Positions 34,595-46,790 of a stretch of DNA of 64,000 bases are shown here, one piece after another. The notes below the pieces were generated by a model that did no database searches, was not told the DNA's origin, and saw nothing but the letters and a program-made list of their open reading frames with translations. The stretch comes from Isoetes taiwanensis (lineage: Eukaryota; Streptophyta; Lycopodiopsida; Isoetales; Isoetaceae). Position numbers and translations under genes: made by a program. Position 1 is the stretch's first letter; each line of letters starts with the position of its first letter. The stretch covers positions 30,177,166 through 30,241,165 of the forward strand of contig JAJEKV010000003.1 in the NCBI GenBank assembly GCA_021234155.1, read 5' to 3'.

Positions 34595-34918
34595 TCAGGC
34601 CATCTTCAGCTCTATATGAAGGTCGTCCTCCATGGCATACATCTTCATTTCGAGGAGTCGCTCCTCGTCGAGGTAAGCCTCATGCACCCACTCGATCACC
34701 CGCAACGAAGCGACAGCCTGATGATCCATGATGAGCTTCTCCACCTCTGGTGGAGTGAACTCACCGATCAGAACCGGGTGGCCTCCGGAGGAAGACATGG
34801 ATTCTCCGGAGGAAGACACGGATTCTCCGGAGGAAGAGGAGGACCGTGCTGGCGGGGGAGGAGCAGGCACAATGGCCGGGATAGTGTTCCTGCGGAGTGT
34901 GGTCTTGAACTTGGCCAT
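34595..34918 (-). CDS. Small unknown protein in element E
   Basis: 107 codons starting MAKFKTTLRRNTIPAIVPAP, then a tandem SSSGES.SSSGES stretch (residues 27-44), then a helical acidic part (EFTPPEVEKLIMDHQAVASL, EERLLEMKMYAMEDDLHIEL). GC content rises sharply over the gene and its upstream 100 bp, unlike the AT-rich surroundings, and the upstream sequence is C/T-rich like a plant leader. I do not recognise the family. It may be a captured host exon or a real small gene of E. Confidence 0.45.
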   Translation of the reverse strand: MAKFKTTLRRNTIPAIVPAPPPPARSSSSSGESVSSSGESMSSSGGHPVLIGEFTPPEVEKLIMDHQAVASLRVIEWVHEAYLDEERLLEMKMYAMEDDLHIELKMA

Positions 34919-35026
34919 GGCGGAAGTGAAGGAGATGGACGGAATGGGGAAGGAGTGAAGGAGATGGCGGAATAGACGACGGGGACGGAATGAAGCTACA
35001 GGGCAGAATTTTGGGAATAAAAGGGA

Positions 35027-37386
35027 TGTAACGGACCTAGGATTTTGAGGTATATTGTGGAATTATTTTATTAAAGGATGCAAAGGAATAATAAGTAAAA
35101 TATTATGCATGCAGAGTATGTATATCGTATATGTATAGATTATACGGATAAGTATACTGGTGATTAATAATAAATACAAGTACAGCGTGAAGCATTTGGA
35201 AGGCGATAGATTGCAGTCGAATTGCTGAAGGAGCAGGGTGTGAGCAATACTTTGGGAGCGTGTTGGAGTCTGAGGGAGCAAGCGGATTCCGTGTGGGATC
35301 AAGACTTACACCTGGGGTTTTTCTAGTGTAGCATTTATGTGCTTGCTTAAATTTGGTGGTTATGTATCTAGCCTGAGAATAGAATTGGATTGTATAAGCA
35401 TGGTTGTTAATATGAACGCACGACATGGATAGTGATTCTTTAATATTGAGATAATTGGGTTTGCATGGCTGGTAATAACTTGAATATGTTCTGAAATTTC
35501 CATCATGATAATAGTAAGAGGTGTGACTGTAATCCGTGATAGAGAAAGCTGGGATGGGTTAGAATGGTTAGGATGTCTGAAGAATGAGTTAAAATAAAGA
35601 GATGTAGATAGAACTAGCAAAGACAATTGGAATTTTTCTTGCATGCAAAGCAGCAGTGAGCCTGGTATGATCCGGGTTGAATGGAAATATCTGAAAAGCA
35701 TGGGAATCATACGAAATGGGCCGATTTGTGCCTTAGGAAGGCCGAAAATGTGGAAAGAATGCAAAATCCGAAGATTGGAGTAGAATTTGGTCGGAGTAAC
35801 CCGATCTTGGTGGCCGAATCGATCCGAAACCTCCTCAATCGCTACCGGGTAGGCGAAATGATCCAAGAGGCCTTGAGAAGGCAAAATCGGGATGTTTTAT
35901 GGGCTTCCCGTGATGATTTGAGGGCCCGGAGGCCGATCCGGCCACACTTGGTCCGGAGTGCGTTTCGTATGAAACGCACGTTAGGTTAGAAATAAGGTTA
36001 AATGTTAGCAATTAGTTAGTTTGTTAGCAAGGGAGTGGTAAAATAAGGTTTAAGCTTAAATAAAGCTAAAGTTAAATTATTAAAGTTGGATTGGAGCAAA
36101 AATTGGGCTCGAAATTATCAAAGATTGAGGCCTTAAGGAGGGTTTATGCTAATGGGTATAAGTTATTACAACATGAGTAGCCTAGTAAGCTAGCTAGTTA
36201 TAATTTAAAAAAAAAACCTTTGGAATTAGCTAATATATAGAGTGGCTAGACACCAAGCACTTGTGTTGTGTATAGAGGTAGTTGGTAAAGGGAAGCCTAA
36301 CGATAGTCAATGTTAGTGATTTAACCATTATTATATATAGCTAGTGACCTTGATGTTAGTGAATCCTTGAAATATGTAGACGTTTAGTTTTAAGTTAGAA
36401 GTGATGGTTGCATTTGCATTATTAAGGCTGTGGTTGAACTTTCTTGCTACGTAAATGTGTCTTATGGAATTTAATTGACGTTGAGCTTGTCAAGGTATGT
36501 GCTATGATGTTAGTGAATTGTAAGAGTTTATCTATGGTGTAATTCTTTGATATAGACCTCTGGGGCCGGAGTCTAGGTGCGATGGTCTAGACTCACGGTT
36601 TTTTGCACAGTGCTATGTAAATGTTATTATTGGAACATCGGGCGTTGGTACCGTGAGGTACAACGTCATGCATAGTTAAGTGGTCCTCCAATGCTGGACG
36701 CAGCGTGGATGGGTGTGTACACACGTGGTTACCCCGCCTCTATGTCACTGGCCTGATCAGCCGAGTTGACCTTGCTCAGACCCAGAGGAATATTGGTTGC
36801 AATGTTGATGCTTTGGTTGCTTGGCTATTGTATATGTGGTTTTGCAATGTGGAATCAAGTTGCAATGGCTATGTTTGGTAAAATTATGCATTGTAGTTAT
36901 GCTTGTTGGATTAATTACTCGGATTGCAGGGGCGAGGTTATGGTAAGACTATGTTATTGTTCTAAGTTAATGCTTTGTGATTATTAATGTTAGATGTGAC
37001 CTAGATTCCCGATCCCCACTTAGTCCGTGTGACTAACCCCGTGGTTAATGGTGTAAGCAGAGGCGCAAGACGCTCCCGAGAGTAGCCAAGCTTCGGAAAA
37101 GCGAGGGTAGATGCGTGTGGATTTTTGTTCAATTAACTTGACTATTATTGTTATTATATATGGGTTTGAAGTGATATTATTTTAAAGCTTTGGGAGTTGT
37201 GTGAAGTTTTGTTGAGTAATGGCAAGAATAATTTTATTTGGGATCTTATATTAGAGCTTGCATAAAGATTAAATTCTTTACCTAAGTATGCATGTATCCA
37301 CTCTTGAGTTCCTAAGGTTAAGTAGATCCAACGATAGAGATCGATGGGATCTCCGCCATCGAGGGTTAACCGCCGCACCCGGCCAC
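35027..37386 (+). repeat. 5' LTR of the Ty3/gypsy element
   Basis: Matches 49942-52307. Most of its length differs at only a handful of positions, but a block at about 35270-35960 differs heavily at CG-containing sites. Its 3' end is also altered (CCGCACCCGGCCACGC here, CCAGGCCCGTCACA in the other copy). Confidence 0.93.
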
Positions 37387-37389
37387 GCT

Positions 37390-37401
37390 TGGTATCAGAG
37401 C
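37390..37401 (+). promoter_or_regulatory. Primer binding site, initiator Met tRNA type
   Basis: TGGTATCAGAGC lies 3 bases after the 5' LTR end. It complements the 3' end of plant initiator tRNA-Met. A second copy is at 37693. Confidence 0.8.
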
Positions 37402-37528
37402 TGGTCTCGAGTTCGAGTCTCCATGGGTGCCTATATGCATGGGTAATTTGCAAAGACTTGGTAATCATTGTGACATGGTATGTCATAGACATGGTATAGC
37501 CTTGGATGCTCGAGGACGAGCATAGTTC

Positions 37529-37704
37529 TAGTGGGAGAGACTGTAACGGGCCCATGGTTGACCGCTCGAGTATTCGAACCTTGAATGTGCCTGTGGGGCG
37601 TTCCCGAGACACCGGCATAAATAGGTAGAAGCGACTACTCATAAACGTCTAGACGGTTTTGCCCAGTTGGCTAAGGGCATGTCGGTTAGGAACGTCACAG
37701 TTGG
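37529..37704 (+). repeat. Second LTR-edge-like segment with another primer binding site
   Basis: GTGGGAGAGACTGTAACGGG (37527 on) is the polypurine-tract/LTR-start signature also present at 49930-49950, followed about 140 bp later by CGTCACAG and TGGTATCAGAGCC at 37693. So a fragment of a related element, or a duplicated leader, lies between the 5' LTR and gag. Confidence 0.65.
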
Positions 37705-37786
37705 TATCAGAGCCAAGTTCTGGTTAGTGGATTATGAGATTTTTGATTATTGATGATATTTGCTATGGTTTCAGATTCTTGTAGAG

Positions 37787-38700
37787 ATGAGTTCCCCAGG
37801 AGGATCCCCAAGAGGAGTTGGACAGGCTGGTGGAGCTGGGCCTAGTGGAACCCCTGATGTAGCCGATATCTTGCAGGCTATCCAGCAAGTGTTGCAGCAG
37901 AGTGCGTCGCAACAAAAGACGGCAGCTGACAAGGCAGTGGAGAAGGTGCTGAAGGACACTAAGAGGGAAGTATTTACTGGAGAAAATGTTACAGGGGATG
38001 ATGCAGATTCATGGCTTCGTGGGGTTGAGTTTTATTTTAAACTCATCAATGCTGAAGACTCTGTTAAAGTTGTATTGGCTCAGGCAATGTTGGGTGGATT
38101 TGCTAGAGTATGGTGGGAGAATTATTTATGGACATAAATAAGGTTGCGGCGGGCAACTTGGCAAGAGTTTAAGACTGCTTTTGAAGGACACTTTATGCCT
38201 CCCGGATACAAAGTAGACAAAATGAATGAGTTCTTGGACCTGACACAGAAAGGGACAGTGGCCGAATATAATGAAAAGTTTAGAAGGTTGCAGTATCATT
38301 GTCCTTTTGAGGATAAAGAGAAGCTTTGTGCTCGATTTGTGAAGGGTTTGCAGGTTGATATTAAGAGTACAATGTCAGGTGTGTCCTATAAGGATCCGGA
38401 GGAGGTATTCGTAATTGCTAAGAATCGTGGAAGCCGATCTAGCCGAGAAGGCAACCTTGGAGAATGCTAAGAAGAGACAAGCTCCTTCCACATGGCGGTG
38501 GGGTGATCTACAGTAGAGGTAGATTCCCTAGCGGGGGGGGCATGGTCGCACGGTCGTTAGTATGCGTGAGGGGGTGGTCAAAGTCGAGGATCTCGACCTA
38601 TGTATGCACCTTTGAATGATGAAACCAGGGGAAAAGTGTATTAATGAGAATCGATGCTTCAAAAGTGCAGGAAGTTGGTCATTATGGACGAGATTGTCCG
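37787..38700 (+). pseudogene. gag region of the Ty3/gypsy element
   Basis: Start MSSPGGSPRGVGQAG, then VFTGENVTGDDADSWLRGVE and VWWENYLW of the retrotransposon gag domain, a TAA at 38135-38137, then FKTAFEGHFMPPGY, KMNEFLDLTQKGTVAEYNEK. A CCHC zinc knuckle remains near 38655-38695 (GHYGRDCPRR) but an extra base splits its first two cysteines from the rest. Structural protein, inactivated. Confidence 0.88.
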
Positions 38701-38889
38701 AGAAGGTGGATGGATAGTACCGCCTCGTCTGCATGTTCTCAATGTGGAGGGCAAACAAACCAGTGGTCCAGGTCGAATTCTAGTGATACTTATGGACGGG
38801 GTCAAGGCAGAGGAAATGGAGGCCGAGGTAACCGTGGTGGTCGTGGAGGTTTTTGGGACAATAGTAGGGGTGGCAGAGGACAAGCTAGG

Positions 38890-39513
38890 GGAGATAACAG
38901 GATTATAGCACAACCTAACCCTGCAGTTGAAGTTAGGGCTGCTCGAATCATGGACCCTCCTGTCGAAAGAATGTGCATGTATGCTGCAGTGGACCAGGGC
39001 CGTGTAGATAACCAAGCTGTGGTTATCAGAGTTCCAGGTATTATTCATGGAGTTCCTGTTCTCTTTCTTATTGATTGTGGTAGTACACATTGCTTTATCT
39101 CCCCAAGGCTAGCAAAGAAACTAGATTTGAATATGATTAGTCGGGATCCTAGATATGTGGAGTTGGCTGATGGCAAAATTAAGACTTCTTATGCTAAGGT
39201 AGACAATCTTGAATTCCAAGTAGGAGATCTTGAGTCCCATACTAGTTTTGAAGTATTGAGCCTAGGGAAATATGATGCTATTCTAGGAATGTCATGGTTA
39301 AGGCCACATAAAGCTTGTATTGATTGCGGAGAGCAAACAGTTACATGCCAAAGTCCTAATGGAGATAAGTATGTGCTGGAAGGATTGCCTTCATCATTAG
39401 TGGTTACACCTTTGTCCCGGAAAAGTTTTAAGAAACAGATTAAGAATGGTTGCATAAGAATGGGATGTGCATTGTTGTTAGATTCATTCCCAGTATGCTG
39501 CAGAAAGTTCTGA
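38890..39513 (+). pseudogene. Retroviral-type aspartic protease region
   Basis: The block VPVLFLIDCGSTHCFISPRLA has the protease active-site Asp in a DCG context in place of the common DSG/DTG. ELADGKI and DAILGMSWLRPHKACIDC follow, typical of the plant gypsy protease domain. The frame ends at 39513 before RT. Confidence 0.88.
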
Positions 39514-39619
39514 GAACAACCTATTGCCCCCGAGATCCGTAAAGTGTTGGATGAGTTTTCCGATGTGTTTCCTAAAGAATTAACTAATTGCCTCCACATA
39601 GAATGGTAGATCATGAGAT

Positions 39620-40573
39620 AGAACTTGTTCCTCGGGGCTGAACCCACATCAAGGCCACCATACAAATTTCATGCATTAGAGATGGCTGAATTGAAGAAAC
39701 AAGCTAAGCGAATTATTGGAACAAGGGTTTATACGGTACCGAAAGTGTTTCTCCATTTGGTGCGCCAGCTTTTGTTTGTTAAAAAAGAAGGATGGGACAT
39801 TAAGGTTGTGTATTGATTACCGCATGCTTAACCAGATTACAGTGAAGAATAGATATGCATTGCCTAGGGTTGATGAGCTATTTAACCAGTTGGGACAAGC
39901 TAAGTACTTCACAAAAATTGATCTACGATCTGGATATCATCAGATCCGAATCAAGGATACAGATATTTATAAGACTGCCTTTAGGACACGCTACGGACAT
40001 TACGAGTTTGTTGTAATGCCCTTTGGGTTGACAAATGCTCCCGCCACCTTTATGCGTCTAATGAATGAGATATTCCGATCTTTCCTGGATAAGTTTATAT
40101 TGGTTTTCTTTGATGATATTTTGGTATATTCCAGGACATTAGAGGAGCATGTGGAACATGTAAAGCAGACATTAGCTATTTTGCGACGAGAAAAGTTGTA
40201 TGGTAAGCTATCTAAGTGTTCTTTTGCACAAACTAGATTGGTATACCTTGGGCATGTTATTTCAGAGAAGGGATTGGAGCCAGATCCTTCTAAGGTTGAG
40301 GCAGTTAGGGATTGGCCCACACCAAAGACGGTGAAGGAGGTAAGATCATTCTTGGGATTAGCAGGTTATTACCGCAAATTTGTTCCTAAATTTGCAAAGA
40401 TTGCGGCTCCTTTGACTTCTTTGTTGGGTAAGAAGAATGATTTGCATTGGACTGATAGTTGTCAGGAAAGTTTTCAAAAGTTAAAGGATGTTTTGATTAG
40501 TGCACCAGTTTTAAGGATTCCAGATATGAATGTACCCTTCCATGTAGTCACCGATGCTTCGGGAAAGCTATAG
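39620..40573 (+). pseudogene. Reverse transcriptase region
   Basis: The RT starts with [16 protein letters not shown], a frame change near 39715-39800, then [53 protein letters not shown], and the catalytic [29 protein letters not shown] and [20 protein letters not shown] complete the thumb and link to RNase H, which begins VVTDAS. The catalytic FFDD is intact. Confidence 0.93.
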
Positions 40574-40905
40574 GAGGAGTCTTGTTTGCAGGAAGGCCGA
40601 GTTTGTGCTTATATATCTCGTAAAGTTGTCTCCTCTTGAACAAAAATTACCCGGTGCATGATCTAGAAATGTTGGCCATTATCCATGCCTTGAGGATATG
40701 GAGACATTATTTGTTTGGGTCGTTGTTTCTTTTTAAGACCCAACCACCAAAATCTGAAGTATTTTGCAAAACAACCATATTTGAATAATAGGCAAAGGAG
40801 GTGGATGCAACTAAGGGAAGAGTATGATTTTGAAATTGAATATCAACCTGGCAAAGAAAATGTGATTGCTGATGCTTTGTCTAGAAGGTCATTCTTAACC
40901 TCTAT
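40560..40905 (+). pseudogene. RNase H region, frameshifted
   Basis: After VVTDAS the frame breaks; [20 protein letters not shown] appears in another frame near 40655, and QRRWMQLREEYDFEIEYQPG with NVIADALSRR (40795-40890) in a third. Confidence 0.85.
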
Positions 40906-41526
40906 TAGTGTGCTACAAGGGCAATGGGATGCGGATATTCTTAGCAAATTGAGGAATGATCCATATTTTGCACCTGTGGTGGAGAACCCTCAAGATTTTC
41001 CGAGGTATGAATTGTCCAAAGGAGTTTTGTATTATAATGGTCGTATGTGTATTCCTAATGATCAGGAGTTGAGATTGCGATTGTTATATGAAGCACATGA
41101 TAGTCCTTTAGCGGGCCACCCAGGGGTACACAAAACTTTGAGGAAAATGCGCCAGAATTTCTTTTGGCCCGGACAGAAAAGGATGGTTAAGGAGTACGTG
41201 GCTAGGTGTTTATCTTGTCAGAAGGTAAAAGCATCAAGGTTTAGGGAGCCTGGAGAATTACAACCTTTAGTAATTCCATCTTCTAAGTGGGAGAGTATTT
41301 CCATGGACTTCATTGTTGAGCTTCCCCGGACACGATCAGGTTATGATGCAATCTATGTTGTGGTTGACCGACTAACTAAGCAAGCCCATTTTATGCCTAC
41401 GAAGACTACTGCTACGGCAATGGATATTGCTAAGTTATTTGTTAAGGAGATCTTTAGGTTGCATGGGATGCCGGCCACTATTTCATCAGATCGGGATACA
41501 AAGTTTATGAGCCAATTTTGGCAAGG
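40906..41526 (+). pseudogene. Integrase, N-terminal part, interrupted by element C
   Basis: The HHCC zinc domain is seen (HDSPLAGHPGVHKTLRKM...CLSCQKVK), then the catalytic core with SMDFIVELPRT (first Asp), VVVDRLTKQAHFMPT and SSDRDTKFMSQFW (second Asp). Similarity stops at 41522-41526 where element C begins. Confidence 0.93.
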
Positions 41527-41555
41527 GGGTCTAAGTTAGATATTGGGGTACAAAA
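41527..41555 (+). repeat. Terminal inverted repeat of element C, left
   Basis: 29 bp, perfectly complementary to 49068-49096. Confidence 0.95.
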
Positions 41556-41740
41556 GCACCCGTCCGGACGCTCTGCTTTTCGTGCTTGATCTGCTGTGCT
41601 TGGGGGTGCTTGGAGAGCGGGAACACGATGATCCGTTTTTAGCAAATTGCTTCCGGATCGATGACATGGCTGCTCCGAAAATCAAATTCGGTTCCGAAAT
41701 GATCTGGCGCGGTCTGTTTTGAGATGGCGGGGTCTGTTTC

Positions 41741-44700
41741 TTGAATTCTTTTGTGGCGGAAATGATCATTCAGCTTGTACCTCTGAAACGAACTGTTCTT
41801 TGTAGATCCGCGGTTTCTACAGACCGCAAAATTCTCTCAGACATCACGATCCTCAATGGATCAATCGGTTTCGATTTGGATGAGGAAAAGAGACTCAAAG
41901 TTTTCCGGGAAATTCAAGCCGAGAGAAGAAGGCAATCAAGACAGCGAAAAAGAGAAAGGGAGAGAGAGAAAGAAAACTTGCACCCTGAAATTGAACGAGG
42001 CCTGAGTGCGAGAAGGCTTCAAGAATTGTCCAAAAAAATGGACAATTATTTCAACGAAATCACAAAGCCTTTGAAAGAAGGGGATAAAGCAATGGTGGTG
42101 CAGAGATTTGTGAAGAGAGTGAAGGCGAAATTGCCACTGGAAGTGGATCTTGTTGATTATGAACAAAGCAAGATCATGAAGAATGTGATTAAAAATGTTC
42201 AGGAGACATTCAATGAACAAAAGAAATTAAGGAAGACAGATGTATTGCAAGCAAGAAAGTCTACTTTGCAAATGGTATCTTCATCAGCAAAATCCATCAA
42301 CCAATCTGGCCGCATGACGCCTCCTTCATATATCTAGAAAATGCATCTGTTGTTGCCGCAAACCGAAGAAGAATAATGGCGCACCAAGAATGTGGTCCGT
42401 GGGTCAATGTTTTCAAGGAAAAAGAGGTGTGATGCATTGAGTGACGAGGTTAGAAATTGTGTTTACAAGTTCTCGACAAAAAACACACGAAGTTTCACCA
42501 TACAGAAGCATGTGAGAAAGTTTGTTACAGCCAGATGGCGATAAAATTGATCATCCAATACAACCGCTTGAAATATCTCGTGATTTCCCCGCTTAGTATG
42601 TTTCTTCATTTGCATATATCTGTTTCTATATAGATCTTCTTTGTTTGCGTTGCAATTTTACATGAACTTCAAGAAGGAATTCAATGACATTAAGATTACC
42701 CAAATACATTTGAATTGTTGAAGCCATCATTTGTGAGGCTTAAATGAAAGAGAAACTTGTCTGCGCCAATATCACATGCACTTTGAATATGTGATGCAAG
42801 CACTCAACAAAATCGAACAGATCCAAATGGCGTGCATAAAGATTGCAAGCTGTACTTTTGTGTTTGTTTGTGGTGATGGTAACTTTTGTGCACCAAGAAC
42901 CATGTTTATAAATCCACTAGTGATTTTTGGAGGCAAATGATCTGCCCTAAGGATGAAGATGAAGAGTGGCACAAACATAATTGTCTCAAGGGTGGCATGC
43001 AAGGATTGTGGATTGAAAAGGTACTCTTTTTTTAATGTTAAGATGTTTGAACATTCTATTTTGAGTTGTTAAGATGATTGATGCAACATCTTACAAACAA
43101 ATTTACGTGGTGGTCTTACAAACAAAGTTTGCCAATATGTCCAAAGGAGAAGGAGGAGTCCGATTACAAAGTGGAGTAGAAACAGTTTGAAAAGGTAGTG
43201 TATTTGGCATTTGTGCTTAAATGATTTTTGTGCTTGTGATTGTTGTGCTTGTGCTTGCAAACTTACAAACAGCTGATCTTTGTTTTCAAAAAAAAGAAGA
43301 GGTTGGTTACATGAAGGAGACCACCAAGAAAAAAAAATGGCGGGAAAGAAACCAGCAAAGGTAACTAGACTTGCATACAAAGAAAGAGAGCCTGCCCCAA
43401 TTCCAGCAAAGATGCTTCAAGACACCGGGTACAATTCATCCCACACAATTATGTTGCACACCGGCAAAAGCAAAAGCAATTCGGAAGTGCTTGGATACTT
43501 TTCCCTGAAGGTGCAGTTGTCTCGGTTATTGATTTTGCTGAAAATTACAGCTTTAAAATTCAGAAAGAGGCACAATCTTGCCAATCGGCACCTGATCGCA
43601 TCAATTTTGGTTCATATCACATATAGACATGCAACCCGGGATGAGATAGAAGATATGGAAGCTAAGGAAGCGAGAAAAAGGGAACTAGAGAAGGAAAAGC
43701 AAAAAAGAAAGAGGAAGACAACTCAAAGCGGATCATCGCTGATATTGAGAGGAGAATCATAAAGGAAGTACATTTTTATATTTCGGATGATAGAGGTCAT
43801 AGCGGTGAGTTTGTACACCATTGCTTGAAAGTTCATGCAGATCGGCTCGTGAGTACAAAATATTTTGTACAACAAACATATTTTTGGAGTGATGGTTGCA
43901 CATCACGGTTCAAAGGAGCAAGACCTTTTGGTATTTAGGAAGGAACTATGTCAATAGTGAAGGAATTGAGTATGAATGGAATTTTTTTGCCACTCTCATG
44001 GGAAAGGAGAACATGATGGACAAGGTGCAATCCTAAAAAGGATTTTGGCAAGAGAACAATTGAAGTATGATTCCCGGAAATTGAGCGTGCCAAAGACGTT
44101 AATGGATTTCATGAATTGGTATATGATGAACAACCCACCAGACCCAAATATAAGAAGGTAAATTCAATCAAGACCATTGCATTCTTCTTCATTTGAGGTG
44201 ACATTTTTCTGTTCTATATTGCGTTTTTTTTTGGCATATTGAACCCGAAAATGTAGACAAATCTGAAAAGAGGGAATGGAGATCACTTTGTGGGAGCTCT
44301 AAACTTCATTCCATCGCACCATGTGACAAAACAAATCCTGCAAAAAGTTGCCCACAGGTGCCTCTCTTGTTTCGTCCCCTTTTGCTTTCATGGAAAATGG
44401 GATGATTGCATGAACAAAGCTCGATTGGGAGCTTGGTCCACAAATAACTGAAGTTGAAGAAATCTACGAAAAACAATCACCAACAAAAGCGGTTCAAGAT
44501 GAAGATGAGGATGAGGATGAAGAAGAGGATGATGATGAGGCTAATGAATACCTCCCGCCTCGTTCTAGAAGTTGGAGATAACTTTGCTGTAAATGCAGAT
44601 CCAGAGGATGATGAAGGAGTTGACTTTTATGTTCTTAGGTGTACAGAGACTAAAAATACATTGTTAGATGCATATGAAGACTCATGGGGTTCTGCATTTG

Positions 44701-44909
44701 GTGTGGGAGAAGTCATAGTTTCTGGCCACTACTACAAGCAGACAGATGCACTCCACTTTGAGTTATTAGTGGACAAGCCAGTTGCTAGTGTGTACAGTCA
44801 CCTTATTAGACAAGTGAAATTTGATATGGAGAGTCTTGGCAACAACAAGTTCAAGATGAGTGAAGAGACATGCCAAAAAGTGATGGCATCCCTTCCTGTA
44901 GAGTGCTAA
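41741..44909 (+). pseudogene. DDE-type transposase of element C, catalytic residues kept, frameshifted
   Basis: Same family as the genes at 4240 and 53.7-56.3 kb. Exon-like frame 41741-42337 is a long helical N-terminus (SKKMDNYFNEITKPL, VLQARKSTLQMV). Then KPSFVRL.ERETC.RQYH (zinc cluster, about 42725-42780). Near 43525 VVSVIDFAENYSFKIQ gives the first catalytic Asp; a frame change precedes ILVHITYRHA. 43768-43900 gives HFYISDDRGHS and FWSDGCTSRFKGARPF, then EWNFFCHSHGKGEHDGQGAI (43970-44030) and LKRILAREQLKYDS with a candidate Glu. Further on are RCLSCFVPFCFHGKWDDC and a BAH/SH3-like block (VGDNFAV, DSWGSAFGVGEVIVSGHYY) in 44560-44780. At least three frame changes; some may be introns. Confidence 0.82.
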
Positions 44910-46044
44910 CACTGCTGACTGTTTTTTCTGCTTCTGCTTCGAAGCGGCAGAAGCACATCATTCACATGTAAAGTGGCTCATTGCTGCTACATTGTTTCTA
45001 ACAAACCTATTGTTTCTAACAAACCTATCAATGGAAGCTAACAAATTCTTTGTTGCACAGAAATTTGTAGTCCTGACTGACTTGATCAATGTACTGCTGC
45101 TGGTGCTTTGTCTGTTTCTGCTTTGTCTGCTGACGTGCTAATTGTTTTCGTAGAGTTTATGCTTAACCGGCTCATCCCCTTCCGTTTGGTCCTTGGAAAC
45201 AAATGGTGGAAACTTTCTGCAAGTGTTCAATTGGGGACTGCTCAAGACAATGCACAAAGTAAATACTCTTAAACCTTTTTACATGCATATGTTCAAAGAT
45301 TGGCTTCATATACAGGTTTGTTTGTTTAACCAATTAGGATTTGGACTTCATCTTTGGATACGAGACAAGCATAGGAGAAACCATTACATTCAAATATAAA
45401 CCTGGGACAACAATTTTGCAAGTAGAAACTCTGCAAGTGCGGGGTAAATATTATATTCATTAGATACAAAATTGTTACAATATATGTACAAAATCACAAC
45501 TCACTTGCTGTATCTTTTTCTGCTACATACAAAAGGCTAAGTTACATAAATATTGAAAAGAGTCTATAGACTCTTATTCTCCTTCAGTGAGAATTTACAT
45601 TCTTTGCATCACTTGAAGTGCTTGGTGACGGCAATAAGAGTAGTATCTTGTGTTTTATCTTCTCTTGCAGGCTCTTCATCCTGTTCATTGACAAAATCAG
45701 TATTATTACCTGCAGGATTGTTATTATTATCTTCATGTACTTTATCTCCTTTTGCATCAGTATGTTTATACTTATATCATCTATCAAGCCTTGTAGCTTA
45801 GACATCTCCTGGCTACCAACTTGTACTTCTGTTTCTATTTTCTCCAAAACATGCTCCTTGTCAACCTGTTGCTTATCTGTTTCTATGTTGCTATCATTTT
45901 TATTATGAGCTGATGCAAAGAAGATGTTACCTCAATTGCTTCCTCGGGCCAAGCAACTTCTAGGTTCTCACAAACCAAGTAATTCAAATCAAACAACATA
46001 CAAAAATGCAACTAAATGAATTGAAAGCAATGACATTACTACAA
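44910..46044. other. Noncoding sequence in element C between convergent genes
   Basis: No gene recognised. Likely 3' untranslated sequence of the transposase and of the minus-strand cargo gene. Confidence 0.4.
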
Positions 46045-46790
46045 TCACTTCAATAGCATAACAACACAACTAAATGAAATTAAACAACATACCTTAACAA
46101 TTTCCTTCATTAACTGAATGCTTTTGAGAATAGCCACTTTCCACCTCGCTAGTTCACTTAGATGGTCAGCCAGAAGCCTAAGTATGTCGATGTCCTCTTC
46201 TTGAACTTTATCTTCAACATACTGCTCGTGCAACCACTTTTGAGGATTCTTGGCATTGAGCCAAGTTTGCAGAAATGCAGCTAAGAAATTGAAACCTTTG
46301 TCATTGATGTCATTATCAAATTTTTCAATTATGAAGCAAGTGTCTTGTGGGGGCAAGAAAGTCTTGTACAATGAGTCATCAACTAGCACTACCTCCCCTA
46401 CATCCTCAAAAGCCTCATACACTTTTACAATTGGCTTCATAAGCACTGGCTTGTTCGGATTCCCTGGAAAACTGAAAGGCATCACCTCGCACTCTTCGAC
46501 CCCAAATGAACTTGAACCTTCCTATAAAGGAAGGTGGCACTATAACATTTAGGATTTCTATGATGTTGTGCTTCATCATAGAAGACCATATGGCTACCTC
46601 AAATCTGGCAAAGCACCCTTCTAAAAACTTTATCAGCCCTGGTCTGCACAACACCACTTTCCCCACATATAATGCTTCTTCAAATTCTGTTAGAATTTTA
46701 ATTACGGTTCTTTTTGGAATGTGCTCACCAGAACTCCATTTAAGTCTAGGATGACAAGTTTTTCTTTTCTAAAGGTCCGCAACATTCATA
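46045..46790 (-). pseudogene. FCP1/NLI-interacting-factor-like HAD phosphatase carried by element C
   Basis: Proteins of this family dephosphorylate Ser/Thr, classically in the RNA polymerase II C-terminal domain. Near 46750-46780 the minus strand reads EKLVILDLNGVLVS, the HAD motif I in the plant-type DLNG form. One frame over, 46666-46600 gives GKVVLCRPGLIKFLEGCF, VAIWSSMMKHNI (motif II Ser). A third frame, 46485-46160, has KPVLMKPIVKVYEAF (motif III Lys), VVLVDDSLYKTFLPP (motif IV Asp-Asp) and a C-terminal NPQKWLHEQYVED. Frame changes between the three parts may be indels or introns. It looks like a captured host gene; no counterpart in A or E. Confidence 0.78.

Noticed and set aside
35681-35989. 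102-residue frame in the 5' LTR
   Set aside because: It is inside the LTR and is not kept open in the 3' LTR.
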